Below are positions 35,117-42,813 of a DNA stretch of 64,000 nt, piece by piece. The stretch is from Bacteroidales bacterium (lineage in GTDB: Bacteria > Bacteroidota > Bacteroidia > Bacteroidales > Paludibacteraceae), in contig SUXC01000002.1 of the NCBI GenBank assembly GCA_015061165.1, positions 62,001-126,000 of the forward strand, given 5' to 3'. Each line of letters starts with the position of its first letter. Position 1 is the first letter of the stretch. A program made the position numbers and the translations under genes. Below the pieces are notes generated by a model. It was not told the DNA's origin. It did not search any database and saw only the letters and a program-made list of their open reading frames with translations.

Positions 35117-35140
35117 ATCTTTCGAAATATTTCGAAAGAT
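35117..35140. promoter_or_regulatory. Palindrome M2, copy 2
   Basis: A perfect 24-bp palindrome with core TTTCGAAATATTTCGAAA, centred 128.5 bp upstream of the -7 box of promoter 2. It lies between the stop codon of the nahK-like gene (35157) and the promoter. Confidence 0.8.
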
Positions 35141-35156
35141 TTGTCGTTTTCTTGAA

Positions 35157-36236
35157 CTATTGCATGAAAGAATCTATAATCTGCTGCATTTGTGGCTTTG
35201 CTTTTTCTTGCTCCACGAACAGGCGTATCTGCGCTTTGGTGCGGACGAGGTTATGCTCTGGGTAGGCGATTTGATAATAGGTATCACCGTTGAGGTAGTC
35301 CACATAGAAGCGAACTGCCTGCATAAAACTCATGCGCGTACAGCCGTATGGCAAGAGACTAATCTCCAATGGAGTGAGGAAAGTAGCCGTAGAAAGATAG
35401 CCCTTGGCGTATGCTTGAAAAATCTCCATATTGACATGGATATTATCCAGATTAGGGTCATCCTCAGCGCCTGTGTTGGCAGCAGTACGAATGAAATCTC
35501 CAAAATCGCTAAACACAAAACCAGGCATCACGGTATCCAGATCAACGATACACATAGGGTTGCCCTGCTGGTCGAAGAGCATGTTATTGACCTTCGTATC
35601 GCAGTGATTCACACGCTTGGCGAGTTTGCCTTCGGCATACAATTGCTCGGCGAGGCACATCTCTTCGGCACATAGCAGGAGGAAATCGGCAATGTCCTGC
35701 GTAGCCGCTTTGCGACCCACAGCATCTTTGTCGAGTGCCTCATGAAGTTGCTCAATGCGGAATGCTAAGTCGTGGAAATGCGGGATAGACTCGACCAGCG
35801 TGTCCGTATCAATTGATGCCAATTGGCATTGGAAATTACCAAACGCCTGACCTGCCAAGAACGCCGATTGTGCATCGATGCGTTCGTAGGAAAGGGCATT
35901 CTCTATGAGTACGTATATACGCCAATAGTCCCCCTCAGGTGTTTGGTAGTAGAGTTTGCCGTCCTTGGTTGGCACTACGCGCAATACCTTGCGCTCCACG
36001 TCTGCCTCGCCTGCCTCGGTGAGGAGTTGGCGGATGTGAGAGGTAACACGGTTGATATTGTTCTGCAAGCCCTCTACATCTTGGAAGATGTTGTGGTTGA
36101 TGCGTTGGAGGAAGTAGGACTTGCCACCTTCAACTGCCGCCTTCAGGCAAAAGGACTGATTGATAATGCCGACTTTGATTGCCTCGGGCAGGAGAACGGG
36201 ATTCTCTAATTGGAATTGATCTATAATGTGTTGCAT
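35157..36236 (-). CDS. NahK-like anomeric sugar kinase (phosphotransferase family)
   Basis: 359 residues of the aminoglycoside-phosphotransferase-like fold. The N-terminal lobe has GIINQSFCL and SYFLQRINHNIF, as in N-acetylhexosamine 1-kinases; the catalytic loop is NHCDTKVNNMLFD near 215-228 and the metal-binding segment IVDLDTVMPG near 235-245. NahK phosphorylates GlcNAc/GalNAc at C1; relatives accept other sugars, so exact substrate is open. No signal peptide: cytoplasmic. It is the last gene of the 54000-35157 unit. Confidence 0.82.
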   Translation of the reverse strand: MQHIIDQFQLENPVLLPEAIKVGIINQSFCLKAAVEGGKSYFLQRINHNIFQDVEGLQNNINRVTSHIRQLLTEAGEADVERKVLRVVPTKDGKLYYQTPEGDYWRIYVLIENALSYERIDAQSAFLAGQAFGNFQCQLASIDTDTLVESIPHFHDLAFRIEQLHEALDKDAVGRKAATQDIADFLLLCAEEMCLAEQLYAEGKLAKRVNHCDTKVNNMLFDQQGNPMCIVDLDTVMPGFVFSDFGDFIRTAANTGAEDDPNLDNIHVNMEIFQAYAKGYLSTATFLTPLEISLLPYGCTRMSFMQAVRFYVDYLNGDTYYQIAYPEHNLVRTKAQIRLFVEQEKAKPQMQQIIDSFMQ

Positions 36237-36275
36237 TGTGTATGGTGTATGGTGTAGGGTGTAAAGTGTATAGGC
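36237..36275. repeat. Heptamer array, GTGTATG/GTGTAAA type
   Basis: Units GTGTATG (twice), GTGTAGG, GTGTAAA, GTGTATA in register from about 36238, then GGCAAGG. It fills the spacer between the esterase and kinase genes and has the same tail as the array at 360. Confidence 0.85.
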
Positions 36276-36280
36276 AAGGA

Positions 36281-37657
36281 TTATTTCATGCGTTCGCGGA
36301 AGAAGGTCATGATTTTTTTGTTCCAGTCGCTGGGGATTTCGTGCCCCATCTCTGGGTAGTAGTAGATGACCTTATCCTCGGTGAGGAGGTTGTTGTATGG
36401 CGCGAGGTTGGTATGAGGTGGGCAAGTGCCATCTTGCAAACCACTGCACGCGATTACCGCAGCAGAGATACGAGTAGCCAAGTTCTTGGTGTCGAAATAG
36501 GAGAGGAACGCATACATCTCCTCATCGGTCATGCTACCTTTGTTGGCTTTGGCAGTTTCGGCAGGCCAAGATACGATATTGAAGTAATCAGGGAAGTCTC
36601 CGAGAAAGGCTACGCAAGGAGCGATAGCAGTAAATGGATAATCGCTGAGTGCTGCCACAGCGTATGAGAGTGCACCACCTTGGCTTGAGCCTTCTGCAAA
36701 AAGTTGGGTCATGTCGCTGGTCTCACGGGTTGCCATAAAGCGAACGGCTTGTACGCAATCGAGGAAGGCACCACGATAGTAGTATCCATCCTTCACGCCA
36801 AAGTTATACGCAAACCAATCGCCATAGATATTCACGAAGTCTCCCTTACCATCTGGATAACGATGACTTGCGCCACGGTTGTTGAGCATTTGTCCGCGGA
36901 TGGAGAAGAAGAACTCTGCGTATTCGCTATCATTGCCACCTGGGCATGGAGGCCAAGAGGTAGCATTCTGCGAGTCATAGCCATAGAAGTGCATGATGAC
37001 AGGGTGCTTCTGACCGTCTTGTGGCTCTGCATAGTAGCCACGCACAATGACAGGGTCGCCGTCTGGCGAGTCGGGTACGGATTGCAGTTCTACGAGATAA
37101 ATCTTGCGCTTGTCGGTGCTCTTCTTCTCCAACAAGGTGAGTTGGGCATTCATGTCGATAGAATCCAATTGCTCTTTGGCAGCAGCCCAATACTCATCGA
37201 AGTCAGGTTGCTTGTCTGGTGCAGAAACGATGGCGGTAGGATTGATACCGAAGTAGAAAGAGCGCGCAATGCGTTGATTAACAAAGCAGTTTGCTTTGTA
37301 GAAGCCAGGGGCAAGCGCTTCGTCAGTTGTAACCACAACATCTTCAGAACTATTAGCAGCCACACTAACGGTCTTCTCAATCGTAGCTGCGGCTCTACGC
37401 TGGTCAGTAGTAATACTAACCTTGATAGCGGCATCTACTGACACTACATTAGGATTCTCAATACGAATAGTGATAGATGGCTTGCTATCGAATACCCAGT
37501 TGTCAGTAACAACAACGGACTGTTTGAGAGCTTGCAACTCAGCAGGAATAGAATCCTGTGGTTGTGGTTCTGGCTCTGGCGTAACAGGTGATTCACAGCT
37601 TGCCATCATAGTAGCTGTGAACAAAAGCGCGGAGAAAAGAATGAATATCTTTTTCAT
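36281..37657 (-). CDS. CE7-type acetyl esterase lipoprotein
   Basis: 458 residues; signal peptide with lipobox TMMASC (Cys near 20) and a Pro/Glu-rich linker (SPVTPEPEPQPQ). An Ig-like domain about 45-135 precedes an alpha/beta hydrolase of the acetyl xylan esterase (AXE1) family: nucleophile GSSQGG near 320-325, catalytic Asp in GLQDGTCPPH near 405 and His in MGHEIP near 442. Other typical signs are DFDEYWAAAKEQL and RGQMLNNRG. Removes acetyl groups from oligosaccharides; likely surface- or periplasm-exposed. Confidence 0.85.
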   Translation of the reverse strand: MKKIFILFSALLFTATMMASCESPVTPEPEPQPQDSIPAELQALKQSVVVTDNWVFDSKPSITIRIENPNVVSVDAAIKVSITTDQRRAAATIEKTVSVAANSSEDVVVTTDEALAPGFYKANCFVNQRIARSFYFGINPTAIVSAPDKQPDFDEYWAAAKEQLDSIDMNAQLTLLEKKSTDKRKIYLVELQSVPDSPDGDPVIVRGYYAEPQDGQKHPVIMHFYGYDSQNATSWPPCPGGNDSEYAEFFFSIRGQMLNNRGASHRYPDGKGDFVNIYGDWFAYNFGVKDGYYYRGAFLDCVQAVRFMATRETSDMTQLFAEGSSQGGALSYAVAALSDYPFTAIAPCVAFLGDFPDYFNIVSWPAETAKANKGSMTDEEMYAFLSYFDTKNLATRISAAVIACSGLQDGTCPPHTNLAPYNNLLTEDKVIYYYPEMGHEIPSDWNKKIMTFFRERMK

Positions 37658-37667
37658 ATTTTTGTGA

Positions 37668-37807
37668 AGGGTGTAGAGTGTAAGGTGTAGAGACTGGGAG
37701 ATAGAGTGTAGAGTGTAGAGTGTAAAGTGTAAAGGCTGGGGAATGCGGCTTATGCCGCAAATTCTCGCCTTTAACCTCTAACCGTTAGCCTCTAACCTTT
37801 AATCTTT
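37668..37807. repeat. Composite heptamer/hairpin element, copy 2
   Basis: Ten 7-bp units in unbroken register (37668-37737; AGAGTGT, AAGGTGT, AAAGTGT and variants), then GGGGAATGCGGC-TTAT-GCCGC hairpin (37738-37758), then six units CGCCTTT, AACCTCT, AACCGTT, AGCCTCT, AACCTTT, AATCTTT (37766-37807) that run into the stop codon of the permease gene. Same layout as 24865-24980. Confidence 0.88.
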
Positions 37808-38678
37808 ACTTAGAAAGTGCGTACATTGCGAAGGCAGCGCAAACGAGGCCTGCGATTTGCAATGGGTTTGGAATAACGTGCAAGATAACGAGTGAGAGCA
37901 ATACAGTCACCATAGGAGCCAAACCTTCCATTGGAGAAACCACTACAGCTTTACCATAGCGGTACGCATATACGAGGGTCAATGCACCAATAGAGTTGAG
38001 GATTTGGATGCCGAAAGAAGACCAGAATGGAGTCATAGCACCTTCTTGCGCAAAGAATGTAGCTGCATCAGGTGTCATGAAATAGGCTACTGGTGCCAAT
38101 ACCACAGCAAAGAGCGCCATATACACGAAGAGTGACTCTGCATCCATAGACTCGTTAGCAAACTTCATGAAGAAGCCCTGGATACCCCAAGCGAGGAGCA
38201 CGAGCACTGCCAATACGATCCACAACCAGCCAGTAACGGGGCTACCTTCGTTGCCTGTCTCGAGTGAGAGAAGAAGGATAGCAGCAAGAGCCACTACGAT
38301 ACCTGCCATTTGCCACTTGTTAGCACGCTCTTTGAGGAAGATAGATGCCAAGGTGATTACTACCACTGGTGACATGGAGATGAATGGATAGATGATGTAG
38401 CTTGGGCCAAGGGTAAGGGCCTTGAAAAGCACCAATTGACCACCTGCGCCGAGCAAGCCAACGATAGCACCTAAGCCAATGCCACGCCAGCTGAAGGTGA
38501 GCTTGCCCTTGTTGATGATGAGTGCCACCAATGCGCAAGGCAACATAGAGAGTGCCCATGCGATGTAAACGACTGTGTCAGGAATACCATGACTGATTTG
38601 ATAACCTGAGAATGCTCCCCAAATACCCCATGTAACAACGGTAATGAGGATGAAAAGTAACCAAAGTTTGTTCTTCAT
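37806..38678 (-). CDS. DMT-superfamily (EamA) permease
   Basis: 290 residues, about ten hydrophobic helices arranged as two EamA repeats (about 5-135 and 150-288), with PFISMSPVVVITLASIFLKER at the end of the first repeat and SPMEGLAPMVTVLLSLVILH in the second. Inner-membrane transporter; within this unit a sugar or sugar-derivative is the probable cargo, but this family also moves amino acids and other metabolites. Its stop codon lies in a heptamer unit. Confidence 0.82.
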   Translation of the reverse strand: MKNKLWLLFILITVVTWGIWGAFSGYQISHGIPDTVVYIAWALSMLPCALVALIINKGKLTFSWRGIGLGAIVGLLGAGGQLVLFKALTLGPSYIIYPFISMSPVVVITLASIFLKERANKWQMAGIVVALAAILLLSLETGNEGSPVTGWLWIVLAVLVLLAWGIQGFFMKFANESMDAESLFVYMALFAVVLAPVAYFMTPDAATFFAQEGAMTPFWSSFGIQILNSIGALTLVYAYRYGKAVVVSPMEGLAPMVTVLLSLVILHVIPNPLQIAGLVCAAFAMYALSK

Positions 38679-38775
38679 TGTTGTTTATAATTAATAGTTA
38701 ATATCTTAAGAATTATCTTTAAGACAATTATCGTCAATTTTGATGTCAATTTATGTCAATTCAAGGATATATTTT

Positions 38776-40320
38776 TTACTTGATCAGTTCGAAGTAAGGC
38801 AAGCGGGCAAGGGGGACGGAGATGGTGTAGGTCTTGCCTCCGCGGTAGCGTTTGCCTTGTTCGTCGCGCCAAGTGCCTTTAGGCAAGGTGACGGTGCGCT
38901 CGGTACCTGGGGTAGTCATAGGCGCTACGAGGTACTTGTCGCCCAACATGAATTGGTCCTTGATCATCTCCATGCCTTGGTGTGGGTATTGATACTCCAT
39001 GCAACGCACGATAGGTTCGCCCGTCTTAGCTGCATGGTGTGCATATTGCATGATATATGGTGCGAACTTAGCGTGCAAGATAGCCATCTCCTTGACAATT
39101 TCCAGATTCTCAGCCGAAAGTACACGCCAAGGTGCTACAGAGAACTGCATCATAGGCATGAGGGCATGCACTTGTGCGGAACGCACGATGAGCGTTTGGT
39201 CGAACTCGTCGGAGTTGATACCAAGGAAAGATGTCCATTGTCCGCCACCAATCATATCAGGACAGACATAGGCATAGCCGAGCAAACCCGCTGCGGTCAT
39301 ACATGGGATGAGGGATTGTACGGCATCCCAGCTATAGTCCTTATCTCCAAGGCGTTGTACGAGAGGCTGACCGCCCATCTTCCAGCAAGCACGGTACTCG
39401 TTGAAGGGGAACTCCAAGCCAATCTTTGCCCAAGAGGTAGTATGATCGACTGTGGTAGCGGTCTTGTCGTATGCGAGAATGGAGGTAGAGGCATAGCAGT
39501 TGTTGTCGCCTGCGTCGAACTTATAGCCATCAATGCCATAGTCGGCTTGCACCTTTTTGAGAACACCTACGAAATGCGCTGCAGCATCGGGGTTGGTGAG
39601 GTCGTAGCAAGCAGAGTAACCGTTCCACCAGTTGAGGATAGCGGTGCCGCCATGAGGGTTCTTCAACAGATAGCCCTTGGCAGAAAGGTCGCGGTACTCA
39701 GGAGAGTCGGGCGACACGAATGGGCAAATCCACAACATGACCTTGAAGCCCAAAGCGTGGAGTTCATCCACCATGGCTTTAGGGTCAGGGAAACGCTCGG
39801 CTTTGAAGTCGAAGTTGCCATAGTAACGTTGCCAGTTGTCATCAATCATGAGTACACCAGGAGGGAAGCCGTTATCAATGATAGCATGTGCATAGCGGAG
39901 GATATCGGCTTGGTTTTGGTTGTACATGAGTTCGATCCATGTATTGTACTGTGGCATGGTGAAGAAGAGGGTGTCAGGCAAAGTGCCAGTAGCTGGGAAA
40001 TACTTGGCTTGCGCTGCCATATAGGCATCGCGAAGGGTGGTGCCTGCTTGTACCTCCGTCATAGGGATAGAGGTAGTGAGTTCGCCATTCTCGACAGAGA
40101 AAATGAAGGCGGAGTCTGACCAACGGTAGCGTCCGTCGCTATTGAGGAATAGCGGAACGAGTTGGTTGTTCTCGTCTTGTACGTGGAGGTTGAACTCCGA
40201 TTGATTAACATAAGGTTGATTATGTCCTAATCCAACCGAAGCTCCCCACCAATGGCCTTGTGCCATTGATAGGGAGGATATAATGATGAACAAACAAAAT
40301 ATGCTTTGCGCTTTTTTCAT
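38776..40320 (-). CDS. GH31 family glycosidase, alpha-galactosidase-like
   Basis: 514 residues with signal peptide (MKKAQSIFCLFIIISSLSMAQ). The TIM barrel shows GVLMIDDNWQRYYGNFDF, the nucleophile Asp in IDGYKFDAGDN near 270, and the acid/base Asp in CPDMIGGG near 355; the C-terminal beta-domain has DQFMLGDKYLVAPM and LPKGTW. It is shorter than typical alpha-glucosidases and its organisation resembles the MYORG-like GH31 branch, which includes alpha-galactosidases. It starts 7 bp before the stop of the preceding gene's spacer, so is in the same mRNA as the DUF4832 gene. Confidence 0.85.
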   Translation of the reverse strand: MKKAQSIFCLFIIISSLSMAQGHWWGASVGLGHNQPYVNQSEFNLHVQDENNQLVPLFLNSDGRYRWSDSAFIFSVENGELTTSIPMTEVQAGTTLRDAYMAAQAKYFPATGTLPDTLFFTMPQYNTWIELMYNQNQADILRYAHAIIDNGFPPGVLMIDDNWQRYYGNFDFKAERFPDPKAMVDELHALGFKVMLWICPFVSPDSPEYRDLSAKGYLLKNPHGGTAILNWWNGYSACYDLTNPDAAAHFVGVLKKVQADYGIDGYKFDAGDNNCYASTSILAYDKTATTVDHTTSWAKIGLEFPFNEYRACWKMGGQPLVQRLGDKDYSWDAVQSLIPCMTAAGLLGYAYVCPDMIGGGQWTSFLGINSDEFDQTLIVRSAQVHALMPMMQFSVAPWRVLSAENLEIVKEMAILHAKFAPYIMQYAHHAAKTGEPIVRCMEYQYPHQGMEMIKDQFMLGDKYLVAPMTTPGTERTVTLPKGTWRDEQGKRYRGGKTYTISVPLARLPYFELIK

Positions 40321-40326
40321 AGTAAT

Positions 40327-41748
40327 TTATTGTAACACTAAATCGGTAAGGTAGTTGTATCCAGTTTTCTCGTCCCAGATGTCTTCGTTAGCAAAGCGTA
40401 CAGAGAACATTGGGTTGTCATGGATAGTTGGATAAGGGTCAGGAAGATTGAGATATACCTTGTATTCTCCCGTCATATCAGCCTGCAATTTAGCATGGAG
40501 CGTGGTAATGGTAGTATCACCCGGAGTCCAAAAACGAGGATCCATTTGTTGTGGATACACAATTTTGTTTGCAGGGTCATCTTTGTCCACCAAAATGAGT
40601 TCTACATTGCGTGCATTGACAAGCGAAGAAAAGCCTACGTTGCGGAGTGTGAGCACGATGGAATAAGGCTCACCTGCTTTTGGTTGTTGCGTTGGATATG
40701 CCTTATCCAGCACAAAACGATAGCCAAGGCGACGTTTGATTTCTTTCATACTACCATCCGTCTCCCAGGATTTGATAACACCTTGGTGGTAGCCATTGTT
40801 GATATATGTCCAGTGGTATTTTGCCATTTGATTAATAGCATTTTCTCCTGTAGAATAGGAACATTCGCCACAAGTTTCTCCACCCATAAAGGTATATTTA
40901 GTATCCTCTGCCCAAAACTCACGTTGCGCATCAGAACTATAGGTACCTACGTCATTAGATGAAGCAAGGAAACAATCATTAAACGCTGCCAGACGCGCTT
41001 TGGCAGTAGGTTGGTATGCTTCCGTTTCGGTAAGCGGGCTGACATCACCGCCATTCATTTGGAGATAGCGCATCTTAAAGCCAGGTGTGCGAAGTGAAAC
41101 CTGACGATCTTCTGGCACAGCGTCAAGCAAGTAGTTAAGAAGCTCCCAACGAGGTGCATAATCCGCATCGGTAGAAGGGTTCATCTTGAAGTTGGTAGTG
41201 TAGTACCATTCTCCCCAAACTCCGATAAAGCCTGCTTGTACGCAAAGGATAACATCGGCATTTTTCTCCCAATAGGGTTTGAGTTGGTCAATATGACGCT
41301 TCATCCAATCCAGTGTAGCATCCCAAGGTTTAGCAGAGTTGGACTCGCTACTCTTGTAGGAATAACGAATAACGGCTTTGGAGCCACCTGCACGCAAAGC
41401 ATCGAAGTTGTTTTGCATGCGGTCAAGGAACTCTTGCGAGATGTCACTCGCTATATAGTCGGTAAGGTAATAAGAATGCAAATATAGGGTAATCTGTGCA
41501 GACTTACGATTGAGTTGCACCACATTAGGCGTTAAGGATTTGCTTAAATCGCCAGATTCATAGTAGGTTTGAATAAGGAATCCACGTTCTGGATTCGCTA
41601 TAATTTCGTCTGATTCGGTATAATAGATTGTACCTTCTGGGTCAGGTTCAGGGCATGTGCAAGGATCTCCTCCACACACAGGGCATGGGTTGGTACAAGC
41701 GATAAAGAAAATACTAATGATAGAAAGTAGAAGCAAATTATGTTTCAT
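40327..41748 (-). CDS. DUF4874/DUF4832 surface lipoprotein
   Basis: 473 residues from the ATG at 41748 (MKHNLLLLSIISIFFIAC); the frame starts 8 codons earlier but that Met lacks support. Lipobox IFFIAC, then a Cys-rich tether CTNPCPVCGGDPCTCPEP. Core: NPERGFLIQTYYES, aligned TIM-barrel-like DUF4874 with VIRYSYK and QAGFIGVWGEWYYT, then DUF4832 with GETCGE and beta-sandwich DKAYPTQQPKAGEPYSI. Function not established; proteins of this kind are glycan-related in PULs. The tether resembles that of the neighbouring lipoprotein at 41970. Confidence 0.75.
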   Translation of the reverse strand: MKHNLLLLSIISIFFIACTNPCPVCGGDPCTCPEPDPEGTIYYTESDEIIANPERGFLIQTYYESGDLSKSLTPNVVQLNRKSAQITLYLHSYYLTDYIASDISQEFLDRMQNNFDALRAGGSKAVIRYSYKSSESNSAKPWDATLDWMKRHIDQLKPYWEKNADVILCVQAGFIGVWGEWYYTTNFKMNPSTDADYAPRWELLNYLLDAVPEDRQVSLRTPGFKMRYLQMNGGDVSPLTETEAYQPTAKARLAAFNDCFLASSNDVGTYSSDAQREFWAEDTKYTFMGGETCGECSYSTGENAINQMAKYHWTYINNGYHQGVIKSWETDGSMKEIKRRLGYRFVLDKAYPTQQPKAGEPYSIVLTLRNVGFSSLVNARNVELILVDKDDPANKIVYPQQMDPRFWTPGDTTITTLHAKLQADMTGEYKVYLNLPDPYPTIHDNPMFSVRFANEDIWDEKTGYNYLTDLVLQ

Positions 41749-41791
41749 AAGGCATAAAATGTGCAAATACAATGTCCCGTGACAGTAACGA

Positions 41792-41833
41792 ATTGTATGG
41801 TTATTGTATGGTTATTGTATGGTTATTGTGTGG
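41792..41833. repeat. 11-bp tandem array
   Basis: ATTGTATGGTT is repeated exactly three times and followed by a partial fourth copy with one change, upstream of the DUF4832 gene. A weak -7-like TGTATTTG is read on the minus strand at 41769-41762. Confidence 0.88.
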
Positions 41834-41893
41834 TGCACTCAGGGAAATTGTGGGAGGCCATTCACTCGGTGAGTAATAACCTCAGAGATAAAA

Positions 41894-41930
41894 AAGTACC
41901 GGTGCAGAGGTGCACCTCCGCACCGATACG
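41894..41930 (-). terminator. Intrinsic terminator inside the PUL operon
   Basis: On the minus strand TATCGGTGCGGAGG pairs with CCTCTGCACCGGTA around a TGCA centre, with a T-rich run beyond (41895-41891). It lies 40 bp after the 41970-42764 gene and before the DUF4832 gene, so it may limit expression of the genes behind it. Confidence 0.8.
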
Positions 41931-41969
41931 TCAATCAACAATTGTTAATAGTTTTTGTAAAATGAGTGA

Positions 41970-42764
41970 TTACTCCTCTGGGATGTAGAATTGAACGCGC
42001 ATTTTCTCAGCTTTAACCTTGTTGCCGATTTCATCGTCAGCAGCGTTAGGAAGAACACCTACAGACTCCCAATGTTGTTGGATATCGAAACCAACTGTGA
42101 ACTCTTCGCCCCAAGAAGCTGGGATCAACTCGCGGAGGAATTGGATCTCCATCTTGTTGTCGCCAAGGTGTTGGCTGAAGCAGAATGTACCAGCAGCTGT
42201 GAGCTCAGACCAGTTCCACTCGTTGGTGTTGTATGCAGCACCGTAAGCGAACATACCTGGCTCGTAAGCAACAGGCTCACCTACGCCAGAACCTTCCTCA
42301 CCTACGAAGAAGAAGCCCTCCATGAGTACGTCAATATTGTATGGCTCCAACCATTGGTCACCATAACCACCTGTTTCTGCATCACCGTCAACGTTCCAAT
42401 AAACGTGGAAAGGAACAGACTCGTGGTTAGAAACGAGTTCAGGATCCCACTCAACGAGGAGGTTTACATAGATGTCGTCAGCGAAAACTTTAACGCTCTT
42501 GAGAGCATCCCAAGAAGCGCCCTCAGCGCATTTTGTCTCAAAGAGATAACCTTCTGGAACCTTAGCCCAGTCGTCAGCGGTAGCGTCCTCTACAGAGATA
42601 GGGCAAACATAACCTGTAGGGCATTCACATGGGTTCTTACCACAAACTTCGCAAGTTTCATCTTCGCATACGCATGGGTCTTCACCACAAATCTCGCATG
42701 GTTTGGTACAAGCTACCATTGCCAAAGCGGCAGCGCACATAAGCGCAAATTTAAATTTCTTCAT
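41970..42764 (-). CDS. Cys-rich PUL surface lipoprotein, CBM9-like
   Basis: 264 residues; signal peptide with lipobox LAMVAC. Residues 20-55 are a Cys-rich tether with the motif C-x2-CG-x2-PC-x-C three times (CEICGEDPCVC, CEVCGKNPCEC, then CPTGYVC). The body, about 60-264, starts with ISVEDATADDWAKVPEGY and has VKVFADDIYVNLLVEWD and FHVYWNVDGDAETGGYGDQW, the arrangement of family-9-like carbohydrate-binding domains. It follows SusD by 49 bp and is probably a glycan-binding outer-surface protein. Binding specificity unknown. Confidence 0.72.
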   Translation of the reverse strand: MKKFKFALMCAAALAMVACTKPCEICGEDPCVCEDETCEVCGKNPCECPTGYVCPISVEDATADDWAKVPEGYLFETKCAEGASWDALKSVKVFADDIYVNLLVEWDPELVSNHESVPFHVYWNVDGDAETGGYGDQWLEPYNIDVLMEGFFFVGEEGSGVGEPVAYEPGMFAYGAAYNTNEWNWSELTAAGTFCFSQHLGDNKMEIQFLRELIPASWGEEFTVGFDIQQHWESVGVLPNAADDEIGNKVKAEKMRVQFYIPEE

Positions 42765-42813
42765 AATAATCGATTATTAAAATGTTTATAAAATTGTTGT
42801 TGATTGATTTCTA

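Noticed and set aside
35117-35140. 24-bp palindrome as a terminator for the nahK-like gene
   Set aside because: No loop-forming sequence of usual size and no T run follows; its matched position and core shared with 22185 and 54165 fit an operator better.
38740-40119. Long plus-strand open frame (459 codons) opposite the GH31 gene
   Set aside because: It is a mirror of a well-supported GH31 coding sequence with catalytic motifs; the plus-strand translation has no recognisable domain.
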